Below, piece by piece: positions 22,163 to 30,817 of a stretch of DNA of 30,817 nucleotides. A program made the position numbers and the translations under genes. The stretch comes from Sperchopsis tessellata (taxonomy: Eukaryota; Arthropoda; Insecta; Coleoptera; Hydrophilidae). Each line of letters opens with the position of its first letter. The first letter of the stretch is position 1. The notes under the pieces are model-generated. The model had not been told where the DNA came from. It ran no database searches and saw nothing but the letters and a program-made list of their open reading frames with translations. The stretch lies in NCBI GenBank assembly GCA_033557685.1, contig JAWQRN010000362.1, positions 1-30,817 on the forward strand. Reading direction: 5' to 3'.

Positions 22163-22408
22163 ATGCCAGAAAAGGGATGTATTCTTGTAACTGGGGGACC
22201 AGGATACATTGGATCACATACTATTGTAGAACTTTTGGATGGCAATTACTCCATTGTAGCAATTGACAATCTTGCAAATTGTTATGCTGAAGATACAGCC
22301 AAAAAACCTGAATCACTTCAACGAATAGAAAAAATTACTGGGAAAACCATAACTTACTATAATGTAGACATAAAAAACAAGGCAGAACTTCAGAATGTTT
22401 TTAAGAAG
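22163..22408 (+). CDS. Gale: Gale coding exon 1
   Basis: Residues 1-82. ATG at 22163 follows AAAA; the exon itself begins after TTTAG at 22140. It contains the NAD-binding glycine loop and VAIDNLANC. It ends FKK before GTACAT. Confidence 0.93.
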
Positions 22409-25400
22409 GTACATTTATTTTTATTACATGGAATTTAGTTTCTCATTTTATGTATTTTTCAGCATAAATTTGACAGTGTAATCCATTTTGCTGCATTAAA
22501 AGCTGTAGGAGAATCAGTTAAAATTCCATTAGCGTATTATCAAAATAATATTGCTGGTTCAAGTACTTTATTTGAGGTGAGTTTATTTGTTCATTTTCTT
22601 ATCTTGATAATTTGTACCTAAATAATTATGAACTCTTACGTACCTATGATGATAATACAAATTTAAAGATCTAAATTATGTAACTCATTTACAAAAGTAT
22701 GATGTATTGTAGAATTATTCATTATTTATGTTAAAGTATCTAACTATTGTATGAATTAAAATAAAAATCATAATTGATTAATTACAGATTGTTACCTACC
22801 GTTTATAATTTATGTAGGATGAGACTGGTTTAGTCTATATAATATATAGATCACTACTTTAGTACTAAACATTTTATTATAGATTTTTTAAATTTTCTGG
22901 AATATATTAGTAAAAATTCTAAAATGAAAATCTGTTATAGGTAATGCATGAAAATAAAGTAAAAAGTCTTGTTTTTTCATCTTCTGCAACTGTATATGGA
23001 GATCCACTGTTTTTACCAATTACGGAAGATCATCCCACAGGACAAGGTTGTACAAATCCTTATGGAAAAAGTAAATACTTTGTTGAAGAAATTCTTAAAG
23101 ATGTCTGCGCTTCAGATCCAGTAAGTTTCTTAATTAAAATCAGTATTCTTATAGGATATTCATAATATTTTAAATGTAAATTGAATTGGTATCTATGTTG
23201 ATCATGATAAATTGTATTATTATGGTTAATGGTACCACATATACAGAGAGTATAGTATGAATTAGTTAGATCTATTATAAGGGAATTATAATACCTAGGT
23301 AAATATTAAGTGTAATTATAGTACTTTTAATGTAAAGTGAACTGCTCAATAATAGAAATAGGTATATGAAATCAATAGATCAAATAGCCATTTGCCATAT
23401 TAAATAGGGTGACTGTCAGTCAGGGTTGCCAGATTTCAAATTACGTTCTAACGTAAATTTATATAATTAATTTCTAGAAAACAGAGAAATGAAGTTTCAT
23501 TTTTATTACAAACTTAATTTAATATTTTTCAGTTGATTTCACTTCATTAACAATGACTAAGCCTTGAATTTTTTTAAAATCTGAAATACCGAACAATTAA
23601 TTTCAAAATTATGATTTATCATCAACTCGGCCTCCTAATTTTTTTGACTTAGTTTGTTTTTTTCTTTACGCCAGGCACTTGTCATCAAACTAAATATATT
23701 TTTAGATGTTGCATTTGAATGCGGCATAGGGAAAATGTACTCAATTATTTTTAAAAAATCTGGAAAAGAACTTTCTTAAAAAAACAAAACAATTTTTGGT
23801 CACAGTAATTTTGTTTCAACATCTGTTTTTTATTTAGGAAATTGTATTCTTCAAAGAACAAATCCTGATCTTCTATTTTATAAGCTTTACTGATTTTTAT
23901 GATATCTTGAAATGCTGGTACCTTATCTAACGAATCATTGAAATTAAACCATTTCATTATATTTTTATTTTAATAAATTATCTGCTTCCATTTTCCATTT
24001 GAATCATTTCATTAACATTTGTTCCATAGTAGCATTCATTTTTGTGTTCAATCAAGAATTGTCTTACATTATTCATAATTGAATCCACTTCAACAATCAG
24101 CACATCACTACTTTGGAGTTTTTTTTTTAGAGCTGGTTGAAATATTGAACAAACATTCTTTACAAACATAATATATGCTTCACTAAGCTCATGTTCAAAA
24201 AAAGTCTCAATTTAGGTGCAATGTTATTTTTCATAAAATACGATTTAACAGCAGCAAAATTTATCAATAACTGTTCAATAGCCGGCCAAAGCGTCAGCCA
24301 CCTTGTTGGATCATGGCGTAATATTTCATTCCACTCTGTTTCTGTCCATTCGAAGAATTCCATAGGCTGTAATGTTTTTGAAAGATAATTCATTGACTGT
24401 GAGTTGTTGCATGATAGCATTTGCAATGGTTTCAGTATCTTCTGCATCTACGAAAATAATAATATCAAACCAGTTTTTACGCCATTGTTTTGGTCAAAAT
24501 ATTGTTCAACCAAATTAATTATTTTAATTTATTGATTCATTTAATTAGACAAATTCAAAACAAAATTAATTAAAAAACTCATATAATGTTTTTGTAGATA
24601 TCTACTTCCTACAGCAGCTAAACTGAACTGATTAAACAGATGTCAAAATTATTTTTCTATATCAAAGATAAACACACGCTCGTATATAGCTGTATCGCAT
24701 AGAACCTCCAATGTACATACATAATGCGTATTAGCAGGGAATTGTCTACTCTGTTAATATTCGAGCGCTTGTAACGGGTAACCCCCAACTACATATTTGT
24801 CGAGCACAAGTTTCAGGAAATCCCCATCTGCGTATTTTCATGTCGAGCACAGCTGACATGTGTGCCATTCGCTAGCTATTGCCAAAATTCATTCATATCA
24901 GGAAGAAAATACACTTGTTATATTATTATTTTAATATTATACATTAAAAATCGGTACATAATTTATTTACGGAGCATTTATATGATAATGCGGGACGCGC
25001 TACAATTCACTTTTGTGCCGGAATGTTCCGCCCATTGCGGGATGTCTGGCAACCCTGCTGTCAATACATATGTTATAACAAAATAATATTTTTCCCAGTG
25101 AAGAAGTATTGACAAAATAGAATAAGCAGCAAAGAAATTGTACAAGTAGAAGTATAAAAATTTGAGAAACGTCAATCAACAATGAACGGATTTATTGGAT
25201 ATGAAATTGCATCATTGTCCATCATAGGCCAAAATTCCACTGCAATTTTAGTAATTTTGTTTAGAAAAATAAAGAACTACACTTTTTTACATTTTTATAT
25301 ATCAATTGGTTTGTTTATTTGTTTATTTAATGTCGGCCTATTTCCGCTGCTATGGCCCATCACCGACGCCACGGATTTGGCGCCCTCACCTGAAATTTTT

Positions 25401-26778
25401 TCCGCATCCAGAGTTCCAATTAGAATTGGGTTCTTTTACGTGCACGTGGTCTTCATTTTACCCACCGTTTAACGTTCTCCCGGAGGACGAGCTCTACAAA
25501 GACTTTTCCCTAATCACAAAAAGCCGACCAGCTCGAACCCGAGACCCCACGCTTATTAGCCTAGTTCTTAGCCACTGATACGAGACGGCTAAATTGGTTG
25601 GTAACATTTATAATATGTAAAAACATATTAATAGATTGAATTAGTTATTATGGTACATTAATTAAACTTTTCGTATAAATGTATAATTTTTGTTGTTCCT
25701 TGTGTGCTATTTTACATTTAGAAATGTCAAGCAATGTTTTAAATGTATACCTTCTTGGTAAATACTTGATTATGTACACAAAAGGTTCTTAGCCTTAGCA
25801 AAAGTAGTAGAAGTTATTCAGAATGTATATATCTATATTTCACAATAAAACTAATGCAATAAAATATTTTAACATAAACATTTACATTAATGCAATCAAA
25901 TATTTATATTAAAACATACAAAACTATTATTATAAATTACTAGGTTTTTAATAGCAATACAAAACAACTCCCATACAGTTCACAAACCTCAGAGCCTCTA
26001 CACAGTTTCCACTCGGAAATAATATTCATACAGATAATAACCGTAGAAGTCTATTACATTTAATACATATGTTATCTTTTTTTGCATGACTGCTAGTGGC
26101 ATGTAATATTATATGCAACAGATATGTTACTATTGTAAATGAAATCTGAGCATAAAATTTAAAAGCATGAATTATACTAATATTTTGATTTTATTTTTAG
26201 GAATGGAAAGTAATTTTACTAAGGTATTTTAACCCTGTTGGGGCTCATTCTTCTGGTTTGTTAGGAGAAGATCCAGCAGGTATTCCTAACAATTTGATGC
26301 CATATGTATCTCAGGTTTGTTATATTTACTCACAGATGTTGTTTGAAAGGATTAATTTCTCTATAAATTTCAGGTAGCAATAGGTCGTAGAGAAAAAGTA
26401 TCTGTGTACGGGGCAGATTACAAAACCAAAGACGGAACAGGTGTCCGAGACTATATACATATAACTGACCTCTCCATTGGTCATCTTTATGCTCTTCGCA
26501 AACTCTATGATCCTACATTCCATGGCTGGAAAGCATATAATTTGGGAACAGGCCGTGGTTATTCAGTATTAGAAATGATTAATGCATTTTCCAAAGCTTC
26601 TGGGAAACCGATTAATTATGAAATAGTTGCTAGAAGAGCAGGTGACATAGCATCAATGTATGCTGATCCCAGCTTGGCGAAGAAGGAGTTAGGTTGGGTT
26701 GCAACTAAAGGCATAGATGATATGTGCAAAGATGCTTGGAATTGGCAAGTAAAGAATCCAAACGGTTTTCATCCTTAG
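22163..26778 (+). CDS. Gale: UDP-glucose 4-epimerase (five coding exons)
   Basis: Join 22163-22408, 22463-22576, 22941-23120, 26201-26314, 26374-26778; 352 residues, against 348 in human GALE. All junctions are phase 0 with GT/AG borders. It interconverts UDP-glucose and UDP-galactose (and the N-acetyl forms in animal enzymes) in the cytosol, the last step of the Leloir pathway. The NAD-binding loop is TGGPGYIGSH (residues 10-19); the usual form is TGGAGYIG. The catalytic set is SSSATVYG (Ser135) and NPYGKSK (Tyr161, Lys165). VILLRYFNPVGAHSSG and NNLMPYVSQVAIGRRE are near-invariant. The C-terminus has DGTGVRDYIHITDL, LGTGRGYSVLEM and LGWVATKGIDDMCKDAWNWQ. Intron 4 (3.08 kb) holds a hAT element and a SINE. 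The gene appears intact. Confidence 0.95.
22463..22576 (+). CDS. Gale: Gale coding exon 2
   Basis: Residues 83-120: HKFDSVIHFAALKAVGESV through SSTLFE. Acceptor TTTTTCAG, donor GTGAGT. FAALKAVGES is the conserved NAD-contact strand. Confidence 0.94.
22941..23120 (+). CDS. Gale: Gale coding exon 3 (catalytic Ser, Tyr, Lys)
   Basis: Residues 121-180: VMHENKVKSLVFSSSATVYG through CASDP. Acceptor TTATAG, donor GTAAGT. Holds Ser135, Tyr161 and Lys165. Confidence 0.94.
23121..23412. other. Gale intron 4, left part before the hAT element
   Basis: AT-rich intron sequence with nothing recognised. It starts at donor GTAAGT after exon 3. Confidence 0.5.
23421..25057 (-). mobile_element. hAT DNA transposon (1.64 kb), inactive, in Gale intron 4
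   Basis: Left end CAGGGTTGCCAGA (23421-23433); right end TCTGGCAACCCTG (25045-25057) is its perfect inverted repeat. Flanks CTGTCAGT (23413-23420) and CTGTCAAT (25058-25065) match at 7 of 8, the 8-bp target duplication of hAT elements. Inside, the minus strand carries remnants of a hAT transposase (23751-24447). The length is short for an autonomous hAT element (usually 2.5-5 kb), so part of the gene is missing. Confidence 0.88.
23751..24447 (-). pseudogene. hAT transposase C-terminal remnant
   Basis: The first frame (24447-24160) has HDPTRWLTLWPAIEQLL and FAAVKSYF, the W-L-S-L-x-P-A-x-x-R-x-L-x-x-W-x-A-x-K block of hAT transposases. A frame change leads into FVKNVCSIFQPALKK and VDSIMNNVRQFLIEHK (24169-23978), and another into FNDSLDKVPAFQDIIKIS (23957-23751). 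Neither the DNA-binding zinc finger nor the C-terminal dimerisation block was found. Confidence 0.7.
25312..25591 (-). mobile_element. tRNA-derived SINE, near full length, minus strand, in Gale intron 4
   Basis: Read on minus it begins at 25591 and has box B GGTTCGA (25539-25533). The body matches the copy at 17679-17967 and ends in a (AAAT/AAAC)-type tail at 25312-25335. AATTGGTT at 25304-25311 and 25592-25599 is an exact 8-bp flanking repeat. The apparent ORFs at 25182-25578 are SINE sequence read through. Confidence 0.87.
25600..26200. other. Gale intron 4, right part
   Basis: AT-rich intron up to acceptor TTTTTAG at 26200. No element recognised. Confidence 0.5.
26201..26314 (+). CDS. Gale: Gale coding exon 4
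   Basis: Residues 181-218: EWKVILLRYFNPVGAHSSG through LMPYVSQ. Acceptor TTTTTAG, donor GTTTGT. Confidence 0.94.
26374..26778 (+). CDS. Gale: Gale coding exon 5 and stop
   Basis: Residues 219-352: VAIGRREKVSVYGADYKTKD through NPNGFHP, ending TAG. It forms most of the substrate-binding C-terminal domain. Confidence 0.95.
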   Translation, partial: VAIGRREKVSVYGADYKTKDGTGVRDYIHITDLSIGHLYALRKLYDPTFHGWKAYNLGTGRGYSVLEMINAFSKASGKPINYEIVARRAGDIASMYADPSLAKKELGWVATKGIDDMCKDAWNWQVKNPNGFHP

Positions 26779-26958
26779 TAAATAATTTAAAAAACTGTCA
26801 ATCATTTATGGTGCTATCTTTTTGAATTTTATCTATTTTTTGAGGGTCTATGATAATTTAAAGTGCATTTATTTGATGTTACAATATAGTGAAGTATTGT
26901 GCCAGTATCATTCATTTATGTAAATTTATTTGTTCCTATTTTATTGTAAATTTGACAT

Positions 26959-26964
26959 AATAAA
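26959..26964 (+). terminator. Gale polyadenylation signal AATAAA
   Basis: AATAAA lies 181 nt after the stop codon, followed by a T/G-rich stretch (GTTGTTTATTTTGGTATG). Cleavage would fall near 26980. Confidence 0.65.
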
Positions 26965-26984
26965 AGTTGTTTATTTTGGTATGC

Positions 26985-27181
26985 AAGGACTTTTCATTTA
27001 TACATTTATATGAAATATTTGTTAAGATAATTTGACACAAAAAAAAACATTGAGTATGTTATATACATTTGTCTATTCTTATCTTTTTTATGCATTAAAC
27101 ATTGTGACTAGTTAAACATTTTGTCTGTGCGCACTTAACCTGTGATAGAACACCAATAAAATAATAAAAGAAAAGGATTAT
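26985..27181. other. AT-rich spacer after Gale
   Basis: No feature seen. Borders the tail of the Jockey/CR1-type element. Confidence 0.45.
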
Positions 27182-28990
27182 TTAATTTATTTATTTAATC
27201 TACTACTCTACAGATTCTATGGTCTAGTTATAGAGTAGGCTTATTACATATGTTGCATAGTGAAAATATACATTTATTGGTAATGCAGATAGTAAAAATG
27301 AAATAATACTAAGGTAAGATTACAGAAATTTATTTAGTAATGAGAACCCAAGTTGACTTAGGGAGAGATGGAACAAATCTACATGCTTTTAAATGCTGTG
27401 GAGTGTTGAGCACATCCTATATATTGAGTAGTTAACCAGGACGTTAGTTCGTATATAGGAGAGGTAAAACAAGTGTTGGTGTCTAATGGTAGTGGGTACA
27501 TGAATGTTGATATATGCAAGTGAAGCAAGGTCATTGATTAAGTTGTGGAGAAGTTTGAAATGACATATGGTATTTATTGTGCGAAAGAATAGACACTTGA
27601 GGAATTTCCTCTGAAGTCTTTCAATAAACCAATTGTATTTTTTGTAAAAGGGGTTCCAGATTGTGCAGCAGTATTCTAACTTGGAACGTACAAATACATA
27701 GTACAAAACCTTAAATGTGTCAGGATCAGAAAATCTGTTTGACGATTTTATGACGAAATCAAGCATTCGATAGGCAGAAAAAGTGATATCACAAATATGG
27801 TAATTGAAGGAGAGATGACTATCAAATTTGACACCAAGATAAGTAATGGTTTCACAGTGAGCTAGTTGGGAATCGGATATTTTACAAGAAATGACAATGG
27901 GGGTTTGTTTTCTGGTATACGTCTTCACTTTGCACTTGTTAATGTTGCAACACCAGTTGTGGAATTTGTCGAGATCAGACTGAAGAGAAATGCAAACGTG
28001 GAGGTCATTAACGCGGACATATAGTTTAAGGACATCGGCAAATAGCAGCTTGGGGTTATAGAGGGAGTTAGGAATATCATTTATGAATAGCAAGAACAAC
28101 AGAGAGACTAAGATAGATCTCTGAGGAACACCAGATGAAGCAATAAATGTTTCTGAAGAATAGCCTGGGTGATGTACAAATAACCTACAGTCAAAAACGT
28201 ACAAGGAAAAGAATTTGGATAAAGGGTCAGAATAACCAAAAACTTGAGGTTTCATGATGATAATCTTGTGATTTATGCGATCGAATGCTTTGGCAAAGTC
28301 AGTATATACAACGTCTACTTGGCTCTGATTGTCAATTGCTGATAAGAATTGTGTGAAGGAGCACAGATTTGATGCAGTTGCCTTTATACCATGAACCCAT
28401 GGTGATGTATGGAGATATAGATTTTGCAGTGAGCATATACAGTTTCATGCAGTGATGATTTGAAATCTTTGGTAAAGTTTGAAAGGATGGCTATTGGTCT
28501 GTAGATGTTAACATTGAGCGATTTCCTGACTTGAATATGGAGATTATGCAGGAAAGTTTCCAAACATCAGGAAAAGTATTTGTTTTAAGAGAGAGTTTAA
28601 ATAACATACTAAGTGAATTCACAAGTGTATGTCTACAGTCTTTAACTATAAAACCGGATAGCATGTCAGTGCCTGAATAAAATGTAGGCTTAATTTTATT
28701 CAGACCTCTCAGTATACTTTCATGTGATATATAAGTAAAAAGTGTCGTCAACATTACAGAGGAAGTTGGTGAGATTGTTACCAGAGAAACTCTTTTGAAG
28801 AAGTGAGCAAAGTTATCAACTTCATCTTGAGGACGGGTTGAGGTGGAATCATTGAAGGTCATAGGGAAGGTATTGAGCCTCTTTCCTTTTGTTGGTTCAC
28901 ATATCTCCAAAAGATATTAGTGTGTTTTTGATTGATTTCTACTGAATTGCAGATATGTTCCAAATAGGCAATTTTTAGGACTGTTTTGAT
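27182..28990 (-). pseudogene. Jockey/CR1-type non-LTR retrotransposon, 5'-truncated, RT inactive
   Basis: Reads from about 28990 down. LKIAYLEHICNSVEINQKHT and FWRYVNQQK form the linker before the RT. FPDVWKLSCIISIFKSGNRS follows near 28560-28500. The frame is broken between 28490 and 28256, with traces of the 'DFAKAFD' region. Then SGVPQRSILVSLLFLLFIND (motif B, normally SGVPQGS), LLFADVLKLY (motif C, normally FADD), TYLGVKFDSHLSF and LEYCCTIWNP. The second catalytic Asp is Val, so this RT would be dead even without the frame breaks. The 3' end has a TAAA-type tail (ATTTATTTATTT on plus at 27184-27196), as in many CR1/Jockey-like elements. The exact clade is uncertain. Confidence 0.82.
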
Positions 28991-29288
28991 TATAAAATGA
29001 TAACCATCGACATTATATTACAAAGTAGGGTGCATGAAAGAATTCAGAAAATTTTGAGTCTAACAGCAATCTACTACTTACCTTCATTTTTGATAAAATC
29101 ACATGCCACTATAATTTCTACGGTACATTAATAAAAAGCCACAATATATTGACATCTTCTTTGAACTTTGCATAAACAAATTTGTTAAACTTTAAGGAAT
29201 GGTGTTACTGCAACATAAAATCCACTGATCATTCCAAACCTCAATATCACTTTTCGATTTTACCTGTGCAAACCAGATAGCAATTACA
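28991..29288. other. Unassigned interval
   Basis: No coding or structural feature. One GTAAGT-like donor on minus near 29080 lacks a supporting reading frame. Confidence 0.4.
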
Positions 29289-29350
29289 TAAGTCTTTTCC
29301 CTAATCACAAAAAGCCATCATTAACCACTACGCACCGAGACGACTACCTA
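29289..29350 (-). repeat. SINE fragment, internally deleted
   Basis: AAGTCTTTTCCCTAATCACA and AAAAGCC match the SINE at 25499-25524. The box B part is gone, and the sequence resumes with a degenerate match to its 5' head (CCGAGACGACTA against ACGAGACGGCTA). Confidence 0.65.
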
Positions 29351-30660
29351 TTATAATTACTCACTACATAATTTTGCTATCGAAAAACTTAAACTTTATT
29401 ATACAATTTTCTCATGTTGTGTATTTTCTATTACATGTGTCTGAAGTTATAAAATAAGAATGTATCCTTAATTTTGGAATATATTTAATAGCAATGTTAG
29501 TGTAAAACAAATTTAAAAAAAAATCTATGTAATTAATAATTTATATTATAATGGAAGACGTATGGATATGGTACCAATGAATTATGCTTTTCTATACCAA
29601 GATCAACAATATGTATAATGTTCTGGCACAGTCGACACATTTATATATTTTATAATATATATTTATAATTTTGTTTTGTGACATTTTCTCTTTGTGTAAA
29701 TGTGATTTGCCAATTTTTGTGTTTCAACTGTGATTATTGATAGTAAAAGATGTTTATTTCTTATTTATAAATGATTTTAAATGAACCCTCGATTTTCCGA
29801 ACCACGATTTAACGGACAAAATTTCCTGTCTTTAAGTCATATGTGAATATTAACAACCTGTTAATTTTAAAATGCTTTTAACCAAGATTTACTTACAATT
29901 AAATTAACAGGTTATTTTTTTTATTAATTCAATGTTATTTTTAGACCATATGTTAGGAAAAACACGGTAGTAATTTAACTGACAAGGCATTATTTATGAC
30001 CTGAATCATTAACATAAGAACATACATTGCAGAGCACCTACAGAATAATATGCACCCATGCTATGATTTCTTATTATTGTTTTAACCCATTGTATAGTAA
30101 AAATTACGTGAATTTCGCATGCTTCTTAAATGTTTTAAATTTAACTGAATAAAAATTACTAAAATCAAAATTAAATTAAAAAATAAAATATTTCTGTGCA
30201 TATGCTAAACAAAAAATATGTTCCCTATAAGTAGGCAACAAATTTATTTGACGTGCGAAACACATCAAATTCAACTTGATGGGAGAATAATTATTACACT
30301 TGCGTTAGATACTAGAGCAGGCATATGCTAACAGTCCATTATGCTGTGTTGGAATAAAACTAATGTGAATTCAGTTTTTAAAAGATATTTATCTGTTACA
30401 GAGAACATATAACAATATTTTTATATAAATTATTATTTATGAATTAATATGGCAAAAGTATAAGAAAAAAAAAATTTTTAAGAAAATTTGATAATTGGGG
30501 GGCCCCACTAGTAAATTTTTCCTGTAGCCCCGCAAAATCTCCAGCTGACCTTGAAGATACAGATATGCTAAGTAAAATATTATTCCATGCTTGAACAATA
30601 TTTTGAAAAACTTGCCATAAGAACTATATATGTCTAAGTAGACCTATTGTTGGTGCATGT
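29351..30660. other. AT-rich interval without gene
   Basis: Mostly A/T runs. The only recognisable item is the transposon-end-like sequence at 29790-29830. No ORF above 60 codons. Confidence 0.5.
29790..29830 (+). repeat. Possible pogo/Tigger-like terminal sequence
   Basis: ACCCTCGATTTTCCGAACCA then CGATTTAACGGAC resembles the ends of Tigger/pogo elements as I recall them (CCTCGATTATCCGAA...). No partner end was found in the window. Confidence 0.35.
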
Positions 30661-30669
30661 ACTGCTCGA

Positions 30670-30817
30670 AGAACCAGAATGTTGGTTATATAAAGATCGA
30701 AACACCAAAATGTTGGTTTAAGGGTCGTATGATTAAATTATTGATAATTATACGCACGAAAGAGCAAAATGTTGTGTATGAAAGAGTTTTCTTCGAAGGA
30801 CCTAAGTGAACTGTATG
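30670..30817. repeat. Degenerate repeat with CCAAAATGTTGG core, runs to window end
   Basis: Cores: CCAGAATGTTGG (30674), CCAAAATGTTGG (30705), GCAAAATGTTGT (30764), and a CGAAGGACC remnant near 30794. The spacing is about 31 and then about 59, as if one unit were missing or drifted. It shares GCTCGAAG-x-x-CCA-x-AATGTTG with 6723-6742. Confidence 0.6.

Noticed and set aside
25182..25578. ORFs of 90-96 residues
   Set aside because: Most of their length is antisense SINE sequence; the remaining 40 residues have no features.
29060..29130. Possible minus-strand exon ending in GTAAGT near 29080
   Set aside because: The donor is plausible, but the frame before it closes quickly and no partner exon was found.

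Overview
This is an AT-rich nuclear window from an animal genome, almost certainly an insect. It has spliceosomal introns, insect-type retroelements (R1, RTE, Jockey/CR1-like and BEL/Pao), hAT and Harbinger DNA transposons, and a tRNA-derived SINE family. The order is not determined; a beetle or another repeat-rich insect would fit. There are two host genes, arranged head to head, and most of the remaining recognisable sequence is decayed transposons.

Host genes. (1) A C/EBP-gamma-like bZIP gene (Drosophila Irbp18 type) lies on the minus strand. Coding exon 1 is 21438..21346 and coding exon 2 is 16218..15976; they are separated by a 5.1 kb intron and encode 111 residues. (2) A UDP-glucose 4-epimerase gene (Gale) lies on the plus strand, with coding exons 22163-22408, 22463-22576, 22941-23120, 26201-26314 and 26374-26778. 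It encodes 352 residues, with a non-coding first exon ending at 22084. About 0.6 kb separates the two genes, so they probably share a promoter region.

Layout. 1-1541: RTE-like retroelement in two opposed pieces, as in a 5' inversion. 2590-5500: R1-clade ORF2 remnant, minus strand. 5580-5660: SINE fragment. 6589-6814: hairpin and a 23-bp tandem repeat. 7231-7698: BEL/Pao pol remnant. 8500-16235: three tandem copies of a roughly 3.1 kb segment, each carrying the last exon of the bZIP gene; only the rightmost exon is intact. 17230-20211: near-complete but decayed Harbinger element with TIRs, a Myb/SANT-like gene on plus and a DDE transposase on minus, with a SINE inside the Myb gene's intron. 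23421-25057: hAT element with TIRs and an 8-bp target duplication, inside Gale intron 4. 25312-25591: second near-full-length SINE in the same intron. 27182-28990: Jockey/CR1-type remnant. 29289-29350: SINE fragment. 29790-29830: pogo/Tigger-like end. 30670-30817: repeats sharing a motif with 6721-6814.

The most unusual feature is the tandem triplication of the terminal bZIP exon downstream of the intact gene. The two outer copies carry stops, but the middle one keeps its splice acceptor and the basic-region reading frame.
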